Shown piece after piece: positions 28,201 to 31,422 of a stretch of DNA of 64,000 bases (position 1 is the stretch's first letter; the number at the start of each line of letters is the position of its first letter). The DNA is taken from NCBI RefSeq assembly GCF_000429025.1, contig NZ_AUBB01000032.1:1-64000 (forward strand), read 5' to 3'. The position numbers and the translations under genes were made by a program. The notes under the pieces are model-generated. The model searched no databases. It saw only the letters and a program-made list of their open reading frames with translations, and had not been told where the DNA came from. This DNA is from Actinospineispora spinosispora DSM 44797. GTDB lineage: Bacteria > Actinomycetota > Actinomycetes > Mycobacteriales > Pseudonocardiaceae.

Positions 28201-29995
28201 GCGGCGGCTGCTGGCCTTCGGCGCGGGCGGTGTGATGTTCCTGTTCGCCCACCGGGTGCGGGAGCTGGCGGCGCTGAGCCACCGGTTGCCGGCCGACTTC
28301 TGGGACCGCCTGGACGCCCACGAGCAGCGCCACCTCGACGGTCCGTGGGCAGGCCACAACCACGACGCCGAGGTCGAGGCACTGTTCCGGGACCTGCGCA
28401 GGGCCCGCGCCGCGATCACCCGGCGCGGACTACTGACCGCGTTCGGCGCGGCGGTCGCCGGTGCCGCGGTGGGCTCGTTCGTCCCAGAGCTGACGGCATC
28501 GGACCAGGTGGCGACGACAGACGGGATGGAACCCGGTTCCGTCGAGGTCGGCGCAGCGGGTATGGCCGTTCCGGGGCCGCCCCGGTCACCGCAGCCCGAC
28601 GCGGGCGCCGGTGTGCACGGCAGCGCCCCGCTGTCCGCCCGGGTGCTGGAGCTCGAGGAACTGGCCAGGCTGGCCGCGACCGGCGCCCAGGCAAGGGGCT
28701 GGCCGCACGCCGGTGGGTTCCTGCACCACTACCTCGGCAACACCGGTGCCCCGCTGACCGTCGAGGTCGACGACATGCTCCGCGACATCCCCAGCTTCTC
28801 CTACGACGTGCTCAAGTCGATCTCGGACCAGCTGCGCCGCGTCGCCGGCACGGGCGTCCACGATCGCCCGATCCGGTTCGCCGGCGAGTGGGGTGTCGAG
28901 GCGATGACCTCGGCGATCACCCCCGACTGGTTCTACGCCATGGGGACGTTCTCCTACGCGGTGACCGGTGTGGCGACGGTCCACCCGCCGTCCCGGCGTG
29001 GCGAGCGGTCGACGGTCAGCGTGGACTACCGGGTCCACGTCAGGGACCGCTACAACTGGGACCTGGGCGGCAAGTCCGTCACGATCGGCCCGGTCGAGAT
29101 CCAGGACCAGGAAATGGGCTCGCTGCACCGCGCCGGCGTGGCCAGGGAGTTCGACGTCCATGGCTCCTCGGCGACCCAGCACTACACGGGCCCGCTGCCC
29201 CGCGACGGCGAGTACGCGACGCTGTCGCCGACCCCCGCACCCACCACGGCCCCGAACCTGCGCGACATCGCGATCCCGGGTCCCGCCGCCGCGATCCTGG
29301 GCGCCACCCTGGCAACCCTCGGCGCCCTCAACCTCCTGCGCACCCGCACCCACCTCGTGAGTGCTGGGTATGGCTATAGCCACACGCAACACTCACGAGC
29401 CCAGCAGCACCCCGTGAGTGCTGCGGCCGCCTATGACCGGCCGCAACACTCACGGGTTCAGCGGGTTCAGCGGCACTCACGGGGCCTGTTCTACGCGGGG
29501 GGAGTGGCCGTGGGGGTGGCGGCGGCGGTCAACGGCCTCGCGGTGCCCGTGTTGTTCGTGGGCGCGGCGGCTGTGCTCATGTCCAGGCTCGCCCGTCGTG
29601 GCGCTCGGGCCGGGCCGATCGGCGCCGGCCTGGTGGTGGGCGCGGGTGGGCTGCCGCTGGTCCTGGTCGTCGTCGCGGCGCTGCTCCTGTCCCGGGCCGC
29701 CCGCCTCGCTCCGGTCCGTCGGATGGCCACGGCGGTCGCCCCCTGGATGTCCTTCGGCGCGGGCCTCGTCGCGGGCGCCGTGCTCCACGGCTGGAGCGCT
29801 CCGATCGCCTTCGGCCTGGTCGGCGTGACCGGTCTCGTGGTGTTGGCCCGGCGGTGGGCGCGAGCGACCACCGCGCATGTGGTCGATCGGCTGACCGCGC
29901 ACCTGGGTCGGCGGGTCCGCGAACTCGGCTATCTCCTGTGGTCGGGGGCGGTCATCGGAGTTCTCGTCGCGGCGGTGTTCATGCTCCTGAAGTGA
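7259..29995 (+). CDS. Giant protein B: anchor, cysteine repeats, SecA-like ATPase, LysM-like, PP2C
   Basis: 7578 aa. I chose ATG 7259 (second ATG at 7262 also possible): GGAG is 9 nt upstream and the first residues (MIVATADRRC) align with the starts of giant genes A and C. Order: membrane segment (about residues 15-45); helical modules (135-700); coiled coil (760-895); cysteine-pair repeats (905-2225); beta/cysteine block and helical block shared with gene C (2245-3100); hydrophobic pre-domain (3300-3550); J-like segment without HPD (3583-3661); Pro-rich linker; SecA-like ATPase (3930-4545); HTH (4748-4800); membrane spans; LysM-like pair (5070-5205); many membrane spans (5275-5915); helical/winged-helix part; PP2C (6671-6915); HEQRH (7021-7025); twin-arginine-like hydrophobic stretch (7055-7075); unnamed C-domain (7150-7310); terminal membrane spans. 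The charge pattern puts SecA and PP2C inside and cysteine repeats and LysM outside (inference). Seven in-frame palindromes interrupt linkers. I know no named family with this architecture. Confidence 0.9.
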   Translation: MMIVATADRRCTSTVVSLLSRFTFSAIVAAVGLVWIALTAISTNAESENRSPIVHVAFNRPVLNADTGFGTDGSADAGLTDWWGTAGGGSARGSATVSGGQLDADGSEDQLPTWTATTRGRSNGGEQSAPASTVGSSIDSLAGSILGEVQNFAAGIVRRTAATVTEATGSDGDPAEALPSPVGHAPGAIRRPAATAGGPTGLAAEPESRGLLDWLHGLLGGLLGGSGSGTGASNQPGVSNQAGAVTHLSGRLDDLFGMIGQGLTELGSVLRQLGGSNNQPAASPARPTGSSQNSRPEAPDVEELGQRITSVVQNWLAHDGAGGGLPDGGRIEKAASRFSARLSSLVDDFVADVAGRVGGQQGAGSARRVQTEAPDAEELGQRISSVVHDWAGQHSTARRDPSSSEDAEQLTDRIAEPRRTASNTPTRSLPADLTGPGVDELFSSVVDMVSGVVSTVGGRAAGERTHQALSHVADQVETALVRGAALGRDAGATGSGRDGQQPVMAEGRSQLAGHPGRGDRGPVDGAIADARAVLGCGVDRGVRCADPDKTASTVLAALRGRGPPHGTGDHDSDNSRNGSAGDRADRAIAGLTSRITSVVNDFLSELAGTDRAGQSSSGSVSRAGGSGSSSRNAPDLGEQISSLVQDWLAGNGFSNKGPASGGSSDGSGTTASPVQQLVSSILDLVSRFVRSTVSQAGQSQGASEQPGQGGGKQICGVACTAGEPNSSAFQSSLDQRQAPDLLPDGSTDDPYRLASWWGPIDSPTAANQALDDRLAAVKGEQSLTEAQAKVKAGTMTQADYDKAAADHAALVKKADDEAAQLSPYTSGLITDVVSGQRGLAKGQATLDAEKAQVAAGTLDQATYDQHVAAFQEQTRQVNSRTSALAYATGHDPTTGLPNDGSGSTAGCGASGAFTTCTTSAPGQASGWYDRSDQDYCMGLTGVSGCSASSGTGEQTAAASCAVTGGCTTAVVNGTQSATTSCGAGDCNTNSRATEDEASTLCQAKGGCTVTSTTPTSETAGDKSESTGTCVGNCAMDTDTDRRAAYVTCRADAGSCDTNSTGHTHTAPTSSTDLPADKPATAAGDATGAAHCVTKTGECTTSSSATASLVSVEDGYGHTHHSRAEDGPQARAGAQCGQGATGCTGGTNTDTTTNGSHTTALPLTPTPVPDDTNVALGTLNVPKATFVPAGAAGGAVETTEVKRAGSGQTTCTVSGGGCESQSGSDGVSASGASVAVTCEPGQVGCTGNGSSKTSSTGAGDVTVDPLTGKATPAAAKTSTGSSTCTATATDCQAQSNSATRFTEPTVDYTTDKPVVTGGLESTSDASGKVSCPEGSRSCSGAVTSEATGSDAAVDNGRAKSSSGSGDCQVNGGACDAATDSQASSGPGLTLPGQKAAATGPSAISTSQAAVHCTEGANCSGTANSTATSNDPATGQPRTTTGTASCTAGGGACDPQTVSVASTGPGATDYLAGDHPTGKATTGPSAASASGAALRCGQNECTGKVTSSATGTDPNISKDPRGSTGTGDCQGATGGCTAVTNSGASAGPDASTIAPLVDTPSTQNATTTSQQTGTQQQATQSGDTDTPTGGGQSQQQPATPPAGSPGAGANVAPTVPGASSWSNASATLDCQAGTTGCAGSVHSTAVGSDGPKTVNGETGSRGPPSGDASTTATCTNSTECQATSRSTVATGQVVADTIALTNQTAATQAAQQADDAEQAAQQARQIAAAAGATAAQRTATTDAETTAKQARDTATQAADVAAKPVTDAPATWSESSAAGQCTGPGCTATVTGATQGLPGRSNSTATCTATSEGCGATASATALTRAATDKTPAEGEGRTESGVLCPDAGCAAASSKTEAGSSTVTSNSTATCTPGAPCQAGTDGATATDYAETGVTCPDTGCAEASSKTDVAGTATAHATATCAPGTPCQASTNGAAAKDYAQTSAVCAGTGCTTHTDGAATSASKADDTTRGATNKATSTTDCTAAKDGQCAGQSMVGASEQLGARAGASCAASEGSTCSYAYRAESHASASGADADAVGHKEGTTGGGEAATFAMAAGDKTSAQAMASCSGSDGSSCSYHYEATRDAHARDRSTGSFADAHAHGVGGGEMGGGGVAVSATAMAKGNQASASASCTGQANCAGTRFVAEAHDKARGGVAPTWDAPGGYNDATKWGRCSGTNGGCGVMAQAIPGDPSGGRAVCSGDCGNFTQGGSNTFTATVPSLKAQAEARARAQAEAARNSKPIPIDKLGPNQRGVEGVDKDGNRTLKVKPEGGAVQSCTVGVDCQGTNKDSLSTPGGETITYGDNHFNGAVPVTPGSTKQDKVQGSQGISAYRDDKGNGAYSVTGDGSVYDGVSGSTITYHDSRPVPTIGSAPSAPSANNGRFANLEGSPFTTTCAGGCVGDLKSPDIGAGTWSDHVDLAGSPGVLIGRDGVGNAATLDFTGKGEVTTAEKDVIKANGDGIDANRTFITTRDAFGGQGVFNVSDDQTGSIHLAKENYTLVKSKGAGGVPAMLQTYGVKDAANLSATTPDGDGNGGLLGCVGACELTRPDGMKQANPNGLSADDLAKPGANRTCANCVVVEPIAKLGQKPDHTGGITNLADGTVHWTDPYGNTQQCDDKTCHIGMVYGEGGGVTCTGKNCSGTNVVGQTMKGEGWLLYPTTDGHGKITGNEGMACRAGAGKCETNLAADKQLRWQGDPSPSMMLVTDPTYTRPSLNNALDREIANRLGLDPNAALPPLTASDRAALTDDERKRYDASLPPLTQEQKDEAVLMSGVEQSKRQRLLGQLEGELSGTDLQSTLDVIAKANAGGLTDAERAALEPQLTKLEQASATGKELADAHRFVDGIDRATYLPPTIADINAKLAADPGLVDKLAGPTPSANTGPPRSFEQMLLPPTEQPAPQPSDPVTDELAKIGDTPAAKLKRARDNAAKIMGIDPDADPNAPRQPMTAEQAKQSANVTADLSMIPRERAQAAKNAELDRRRPALENGDASQEQIDAFNHDVEAVNAESKALQGIQARINQNTPAPGSDEARKAAQRRSLDLVFAQYSGDQGFYQRLNNANTDLSRVTTLADAMDSSGDRNQVEVAKTLHGFGDATLTRYNAIAGGPRSQDNKLGSGQWVTVQGEQHPVWLNLPSTGRADVVYALNAATRLPTYASDLHVFGDKSLLPIKKTKDGPETSYWDTLSPDEKANIAAYHTAEQWEGPQLSKLDQIKALKTGIKDSDIHSEGDRRKRDEMFAGWFGESRDHPDGWRDWTYYLRGDQKSAAEDAFNDGKPNVVMNALDKLGDGITAVHDFFAYDMPDWTYVGGKAPDRDSWSSKIDDGIVHAVAYAPKGAAHLVGALGVELFNDVKYDPDLGWADAPGRLKDESWAEYQNRVYPFTGMFAKAGQDTWNRWKPVFTDGDWNTVKHGDWHQGLYSGYAEDPVGTLMADLTIPSLPLAGAGAILKIGGAAAKAGALASTGMRAGMLRVAGEAMTWSGRAASLPMQIVAAPYRLWGGVGRLTSAGVGRALPPLAELARSGGGRLTGYATDAAAAGSPGLAGALAGAGRALGGTGRVAEASAPYFSIIGRAGLIGLVKIPRAYATLGIDRDATPAQIRAARMRAQFAADGMDLYAASRTGKVSPAYHQWLADGARATGERAYQTVLRDRAGQVRTEMRLDRVRDVLSRFSADAQQSRRTQLTDAATQARASRSAPTGTNVALGTSNVPKATFVPREGDGPALREGLDGELPAGSTRPVVVHEVAARLSAQLGRTVTADEVAATLRADPGVRVYEYQGQTYARRAPEQVTTSSTEQQAPTSSTSTGDGPAASLPESGGHPGQTPPSHQAAETPPVPGSGHPTPRPADPTDPAPPPGSSVNQRGTGSGDGSGTPPHENRPPSGAQPGEHTPGATSGSQATPPPHGKTESGTDPPSKPTDPHQPDNGKVQTGEPEQWRDTQQQYAHLIDQAMARELLTGRALQTDPTADITALRDLAGRVQRGELSLRDAMPEAVGILSASVRELSGRELTEGQLTTALATARDLRVAELLTGEGKTLAGAVAIVARTALEGRRAQWLTPNQKLAGDAIGEIRTLGRRHGLTVDRITSERTLEGTVAAYRADIVVGPVSEFLFDALRDRNGRPAVQSRGVGFRLIDEIDLVLLDEGLVPHRLALALLGEQRAVADIVWADRMAAQLEAVTRDNAGGHYTPGERPTLTEAGRTWIAQLDGGRDLAVKANRGLDTRIEQALAARRLKALQEQGPRRYLAENGRIEIVDEPSGRRLDGRRWSAGLHEALEYLEFGETGIGHASRTIDSLLIGDFLGGTPFAGMTGTVGGAAGRAELASRYGKDAVHIRPGVLRRDDFTHTYRTIDGAHTDMLGMAMDTHRSGFPVVIAARSIGEARRIAALFDEANAAARARGEAGVDYQMLTAERRYDHTIDGVVAQAGRPGAVTITTNLLTRGIDIRLGGDVRALTDQLMLARHGDLTPGTREYRDARAQATKDATAEVETARAQLNVEGGGLHIYGLGFPRSLRTEMQLRGRSGRHGDYGTSRIFRSLEDEVLVEGQPWEYRRDLTETPGAPLTDVESAAAGALFDLARLEQTPQRPTDSTRFDDAPATVITHDEAPTHSAYLDGVDPAQLAAAVAGTDIPGVTGRQVHDAVNRLTELERSGADPLTLTEAGAEVVTLIPLRTLVQAPITSADLLAIDQLRRAVADEQTRLELEARFTELSGLDHDGMAATLAMAQHLLTTRGEHPFSTGSAAIAPTDRLAVDSLPTRELHALVALLRGTPVEAIARDLGMRPAQVGDLLDRAATRLATSPGRTPAPAELPTRQVSTTTLTTIRHSAALAQRSTWTPHDHLQALRLLGTNVAMGTFNVPIATFVSSGRAVSGAEVGLLRVLAGVGRVEYFAGDAHPLLTRAAAGQLTDAERATLIRTASGYPYVTGGNGVPTRFALLALERAMGEQWRRFATPARPAAPRNRRAFAAALTVGGLALLPATALAYTPSLITTAAVAGAVAVTVSRSRHRPRGPPPGRTDTTGPTRPHTRGARTVSKVLLRAATVVVIGLLAALPLVSASTNVAAAAERPASVQVLSSAAHDQVLPTGTQVRLTTDGTRRFTAAPSDRAIDVATGLGVSFDAFNAANSGRFSDPNQWIGGEPVLAPTHWNGTWYTLSPHLDRDGDKVWDSLWTIYVTRFGDEAGFQRAVATHSTPDLIHPNDQQHIQDAPVTPPTPGQQPPPGTQTPAPTTSTPPPTTSTTPPTTTATPTPTTTTPPTTGTTTPPPNRGPPSTGVGLGELALIVTSLLALAAGIVGLRALLRHSTGIRTFLQRLVSGAGAYRRPHHSRPWTTVLNTWRAQRMASLAARRAAVADWIAGAPDQWRDGVQAINRWRGERVAALRQRWTDSTSRAALVDTVTWLRALPGRVRSGLVRAVRGTWVLHRQARAVAQVAASLRITERRVRRAERAVARADNPATRYELATARQAHDRLTRERTTARRAAQSTATAAGASDRRTTRVLDRATRGVGLGGRRARLSARLGLDTALPARTRALLTSLSRVAIGVGSGLAAVGGAAPLTWFGAGLTAAGVLAGLRARAPPTTTRKARALRALARVRAFSPKTALVLLRSLRSGKGLRAAIGLVLRGGARSTAIRVAVTLAVSFAVGLTSVTVGGWLLGGLTALGALPKFAATTSVLSAMVVSASLTYRYVIRRQLSNQRKGMQTRPRLAAWRSAILAATVTAGYKIVVAFAGGSMPWLFGSIALGGALVAVVNAAVQSKEMGRTRIYKAVVAGALAVPVALLTAFLGGGGELHSLRDWVAALLVSSVVVTGNTPIADYLVAWIGRVAAPAVRRHHDRTARRTDLTEAQQARRLRRIGKALLDYLSFSRVDNRLLPRKALDTVIGAIGSFIVLHAWAPTDSPVGIAVRTIAVIGLMWWSGRVRDWDEHRNGYYGYQSSRALRDPQRPSRLRGPPLRQRERAYRAELAGVLDAFGIDAGAALDRDLAERLAELMLRRLATPLQERPDSWRPITGADRANLALTGERAGRAAWQQRQIEDLAYLVMVIGEDPGALARVARSLRATGTARDAATAEVLEFQLLLGEAMVNTVLGEHGPLAGASRFADWRTPAATRIKAGQQEYEEYLSGPYWALLEAVIAHYRQVDPAHPNAVRARQELLRLRFQLEGMGKLPTHLLDALAARLDLAARAGRDAVDAERAALAEGNPEASQVRLVAQRRFATSLGLLRAAGLLVSEVSLTRSERAVTRDRWTSLIELAISGSTPRATPRSLLEVLFTLAGRHDPVTAEMLAAQFGGSPRTWRAKLTALHGLGALTGDNSAGYRADAALRTLWRAAAPELRHALRANATLLPGGYRLVPLTGASLRTKVATRDPAATKDAYPALLRLLGEADLAMRHYRDGWVDEAGIWQRRAAGLGYRYRHTEGRTSWPLAPDHPGDLAMLWHRTLRAVRETGHAARQRATVPRQHRRELAALVRAARAADRRVDRAWSVAASLAALGVPPADRTALLEEARAQQIAAYLALAQARERAEAALGRTGVDAYPHQIERTLRTANRALAGAPGTDPTPETAARWLRENTHELHAARRALRLGVTEARQRRAALALERYELDLARGWSVKLWRTVGGWRAMDRARHAAALLEAEFPGARASLPVLSLATEVPVLPASPVVPQPGHPDGTHIEPDGGSAVTTLRGFGNRTNEDAGTTLTMPDGSRVVISADGLSSTSGSEWASYIVVSAARTELARTDRPGRTPAQAIQDAYAAAADALTEAYAATHPNPVADPRPYATTLVIGIVTRSGEVTVGWVGDSRAYWLDATSPGDSRLLTADHTVAGIMTHWLAPDFRPELSMRTDRVTGPGLLVATTDGLHGRFDGPAQLAGVFDGHEAARRLPVMAAPLLAAASRDGGGTDDATAAVALFELGALGAGPAAEGGMDDADVDAFARIAPRLEALGRPLGADELPFSGRGPPKVVLDARDPQVRALLAEAGLEDLPRRLLAFGAGGVMFLFAHRVRELAALSHRLPADFWDRLDAHEQRHLDGPWAGHNHDAEVEALFRDLRRARAAITRRGLLTAFGAAVAGAAVGSFVPELTASDQVATTDGMEPGSVEVGAAGMAVPGPPRSPQPDAGAGVHGSAPLSARVLELEELARLAATGAQARGWPHAGGFLHHYLGNTGAPLTVEVDDMLRDIPSFSYDVLKSISDQLRRVAGTGVHDRPIRFAGEWGVEAMTSAITPDWFYAMGTFSYAVTGVATVHPPSRRGERSTVSVDYRVHVRDRYNWDLGGKSVTIGPVEIQDQEMGSLHRAGVAREFDVHGSSATQHYTGPLPRDGEYATLSPTPAPTTAPNLRDIAIPGPAAAILGATLATLGALNLLRTRTHLVSAGYGYSHTQHSRAQQHPVSAAAAYDRPQHSRVQRVQRHSRGLFYAGGVAVGVAAAVNGLAVPVLFVGAAAVLMSRLARRGARAGPIGAGLVVGAGGLPLVLVVVAALLLSRAARLAPVRRMATAVAPWMSFGAGLVAGAVLHGWSAPIAFGLVGVTGLVVLARRWARATTAHVVDRLTAHLGRRVRELGYLLWSGAVIGVLVAAVFMLLK
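10580..10625. repeat. 46-bp palindromic element, family 2, copy 1 (inside giant gene B)
   Basis: Arms CTCGTGAGTG and CACTCACGAG bound a 46-bp element. It is read in frame as LVSVEDGYGHTHHSR. Three more 46-bp copies at 23186, 29354 and 29411 lie in the same reading phase. Confidence 0.85.
10768..10816. repeat. 49-bp palindromic element, family 1, copy 1 (inside giant gene B)
   Basis: Arms CACGAATGTGGCT and AGCCACATTCGTG with an inner GGACGT/ACGTCC palindrome. Read in frame as TNVALGTLNVPKATFV. It sits only 142 bp after a family-2 copy, between cysteine repeats. Confidence 0.88.
18005..18240 (+). other. Degenerate J-domain-like segment of giant protein B
   Basis: YATLGIDRDATPAQIRAARM (about residues 3583-3602) is the classic opening of a DnaJ J-domain (Y..LG....A....I..A.), followed by helices. 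The HPD tripeptide needed to stimulate Hsp70 is absent, so it is probably a structural or binding relic. It directly precedes the Pro-rich linker and the SecA-like module. Confidence 0.45.
18352..18400. repeat. 49-bp palindromic element, family 1, copy 2
   Basis: Nearly identical to the copy at 10768, with perfect outer and inner arms. Read as TNVALGTSNVPKATFV in the same phase, in the linker after the J-like segment. Confidence 0.9.
19055..20893 (+). other. SecA-like DEAD-box ATPase module of giant protein B
   Basis: The SecA motor motifs appear in order: Walker A TGEGKT (residues 4030-4035; Lys 4034), Walker B DEID (4134-4137), FAGMTGT (about 4303, SecA LSGMTGTA), TITTNLLTRGIDIRLGG (about 4431-4447, SecA TIATNMAGRGTDI), GGLHIYG, and QLRGRSGRHGDYGTSR (about 4515-4530, SecA QLRGRSGRQGDPGSS). 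In SecA these bind ATP and couple hydrolysis to preprotein export. Both nucleotide-binding folds are complete, so activity is plausible. The long SecA C-terminal helical scaffold and zinc finger are not evident. SecA proteins normally stand alone. Confidence 0.85.
21797..21845. repeat. 49-bp palindromic element, family 1, copy 3
   Basis: Same arms as the copies at 10768 and 18352, with compensating changes in the inner stem (GGCTATGGGG with CCCTATCGCC, one mispair). Read as TNVAMGTFNVPIATFV. It follows the HTH segment. Confidence 0.88.
22140..23160 (+). other. Membrane spans flanking a LysM-like extracytoplasmic segment (giant protein B)
   Basis: Two hydrophobic stretches (about residues 4962-5000), an Arg-rich loop, then a third (LLRAATVVVIGLLAALPLVS, about 5035-5055) precede a segment with two LysM-like parts: IDVATGLGVSFDAFNAANSG and WDSLWTIYVTRFGDEAGF ending in PDLIHP. 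LysM domains bind peptidoglycan. A Pro/Thr stalk (about 5205-5270) and another membrane span (ELALIVTSLLALAAGIVGL) follow. The LysM match is tentative; the membrane arrangement is clearer. Confidence 0.55.
23186..23231. repeat. 46-bp palindromic element, family 2, copy 2
   Basis: Almost complete palindrome (GTGAGTGGTGCGGGCGCC, 23190-23207, with its complement). Read as LVSGAGAYRRPHHSR just after a membrane span. Confidence 0.9.
27272..27995 (+). other. PP2C-type Ser/Thr phosphatase domain of giant protein B
   Basis: PPM/PP2C motifs in order: GFGNRTNEDA (start of the domain), VISADGLS (metal Asp of DGxG, here DGLS), ATTLVIGIV, VGWVGDSRAYW, TTDGLHGR, and DDATAAVAL at the end. About 240 residues, the normal bacterial length. 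The second glycine of DGMGG is replaced, but all acidic metal ligands usually required are present. It should act in the cytoplasm; substrates are unknown. Confidence 0.85.
28720..29190 (+). other. Unnamed C-terminal domain of giant protein B
   Basis: A compact domain follows a hydrophobic twin-arginine-like stretch. It begins HHYLGNTGAPLTVEV and includes WGVEAM, an aromatic beta section (WFYAMGTFSYAV), RYNWDLGGKSVTIG and LHRAGVAREFDVHG. The RYNWD..GKS and LHR.GLA.E motifs recall a C-terminal domain seen in other bacterial secreted proteins that I cannot name. It could be an effector or a binding domain. Membrane spans follow it, which is unusual for a released toxin. Confidence 0.5.
29354..29399. 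repeat. 46-bp palindromic element, family 2, copy 3
   Basis: Arms CTCGTGAGTG and CACTCACGAG with TGGCTATAGCCA core. Read as LVSAGYGYSHTQHSR. Confidence 0.88.
29411..29456. repeat. 46-bp palindromic element, family 2, copy 4
   Basis: Arms CCCGTGAGTG and CACTCACGGG with a CTGCGGCCG/CGGCCGCAA inner stem. Read as PVSAAAAYDRPQHSR. Only 11 bp separate it from copy 3, and a lone half arm (CACTCACGGGG) follows at 29474-29484. Confidence 0.88.
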
Positions 29996-30102
29996 GGAAT
30001 GCGCACGCTGTTAATTGACTAGGCAAATACCCAGCGGTCGGCAGTACTCTCCCGCAACGGATCTTGGGATGGAAAACCCCTGTTCAGAGGCGGTACTGGC
30101 GC

Positions 30103-31422
30103 ATGGTGCCCGTTGCTCCCCATCGAGTGCCCCTGCTCGGCCACCTTCCGGCGTTGCTCCGCGACCCGCTGGCGCTGTTGAGCGACGCGACGAGCCGGGG
30201 CGACATCGTCCGGCTGGCGGTCGGCCGAGGCTCGCTCTACCTGCTGAACTGCCCGGAGCTGGTCCGCCAGGTGCAGGTGACGGACGCGGACCGGTTCGAC
30301 CGGGGACGCATCTTCGAGAAGGCCAGAGCGTTCGTCGGCCAGGGTCTGGCGACCTCGGACGGAGCGCTGCACCTGCGGCAGCGCCGGATCATCCAGCCCG
30401 CGTTCCATCGCGACCGCATCACCGCCTACGCCGAGGTGATGCGCGAGCAGGTCGAGTCACTGGTGGGGCAGTGGCAACCGGGTCGGACGTTGGCGTTCCA
30501 CCAGGAGATCACGGACCTCGCGCTGGCCGTGCTGACGAAGTCGATCTTCCGCTCGACCGTCGGCGCGGACGTCGTCGCGGAGGTTCAGCACGCCCTGCCC
30601 ATCGTGGTCGACGGGGTCCTGGCCAGGTCGCTCCTCCCGGATGCGTGGGAGAAGGTCCCGACCCCCGGCAACCGGCGGTTCGCCTCGGCCCGCACGCGGT
30701 TGCGGCGCGTCGTGAAGGACGCGGTCGTCGCACACCGCGCGGCCGGCGTCGATCACGGCGACCTGCTCTCCGCGCTGGTGGGCGCCCGCGACGAGCGGGG
30801 CGACCCCGCGATGGACGACGATCAGGTGCGCGACGAGGTCATCACGATCCTGATGGCCGGCACCGAGACCACGGCCAGTTCGATGAGCTGGCTGTTCCAC
30901 GAGCTCACCCAGCGGCCCGACCTGGAGGCCCGCCTGCGCGCGGAGGTGGACGCCGCCCACGCGAACGGCCGGCCGACGACGGCCGAGCTGGTCGGGCTGC
31001 GGTTCCTCAACCAGCTGTTCACCGAGGTCACCAGGCTCCACGCGCCTGTCTGGTTCCTGATGCGTCGCGTCACCGCGCCGGTGCGGTTCGGTGAGGTGCT
31101 CGTCCCGGCCGGTGCCCAGGTCGTCTACAGCCCGACCGCGCTGCACCGCGACCCGGCGCGGTTCCCCGACCCGCTGCGCTTCGACCCGGACCGCTGGCTA
31201 CCCGAGCGGGCCCGCGACGTGCCGCGATCGGCGTGCATCCCGTTCGGTGCCGGCGTGCACAAGTGCATCGGCGACGGGTTCGCCCGCACCGAGGCCGCCA
31301 TCGCGGTGTCGACCATCGTGTCCCGCTGGACCCTGCGGCCCGCCCCGGGCCCCTCGGTCCGGCCGAGGGTCAGGGCGACTCTGCGACCCCACGCGCTGCG
31401 GCTGATCGCGGTCCCGCGATGA
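30103..31422 (+). CDS. Cytochrome P450
   Basis: A 439-aa bacterial P450. The I-helix oxygen-activation motif AGTETTASS, the K-helix ExxR (EVTR), the PERF-like region (DPDRWLPER) and the heme-thiolate loop FGAGVHKCIG (Cys ligand) are all intact. I prefer ATG 30103 (AGAGG about 10 nt upstream, MVPVAPHRVPLLGHL is the normal Pro-rich N-terminus); TTG 30064 is an alternative. Its stop overlaps the ATG of the terpene synthase (ATGA at 31419-31422), so the two are co-translated, and the enzyme probably oxidises the terpene made by its neighbour. The sequence resembles CYP102/CYP4-type cytosolic terpene oxidases more than class-I soluble CYP105 forms, but this is not certain. Redox partners are not encoded nearby. 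Confidence 0.92.
   Translation: MVPVAPHRVPLLGHLPALLRDPLALLSDATSRGDIVRLAVGRGSLYLLNCPELVRQVQVTDADRFDRGRIFEKARAFVGQGLATSDGALHLRQRRIIQPAFHRDRITAYAEVMREQVESLVGQWQPGRTLAFHQEITDLALAVLTKSIFRSTVGADVVAEVQHALPIVVDGVLARSLLPDAWEKVPTPGNRRFASARTRLRRVVKDAVVAHRAAGVDHGDLLSALVGARDERGDPAMDDDQVRDEVITILMAGTETTASSMSWLFHELTQRPDLEARLRAEVDAAHANGRPTTAELVGLRFLNQLFTEVTRLHAPVWFLMRRVTAPVRFGEVLVPAGAQVVYSPTALHRDPARFPDPLRFDPDRWLPERARDVPRSACIPFGAGVHKCIGDGFARTEAAIAVSTIVSRWTLRPAPGPSVRPRVRATLRPHALRLIAVPR

Noticed and set aside
29996..30102. A promoter (TTGACT at 30015) for the P450 gene
   Set aside because: No -10 at an acceptable distance; too weak to list as a feature. The 107-bp gap is otherwise featureless.
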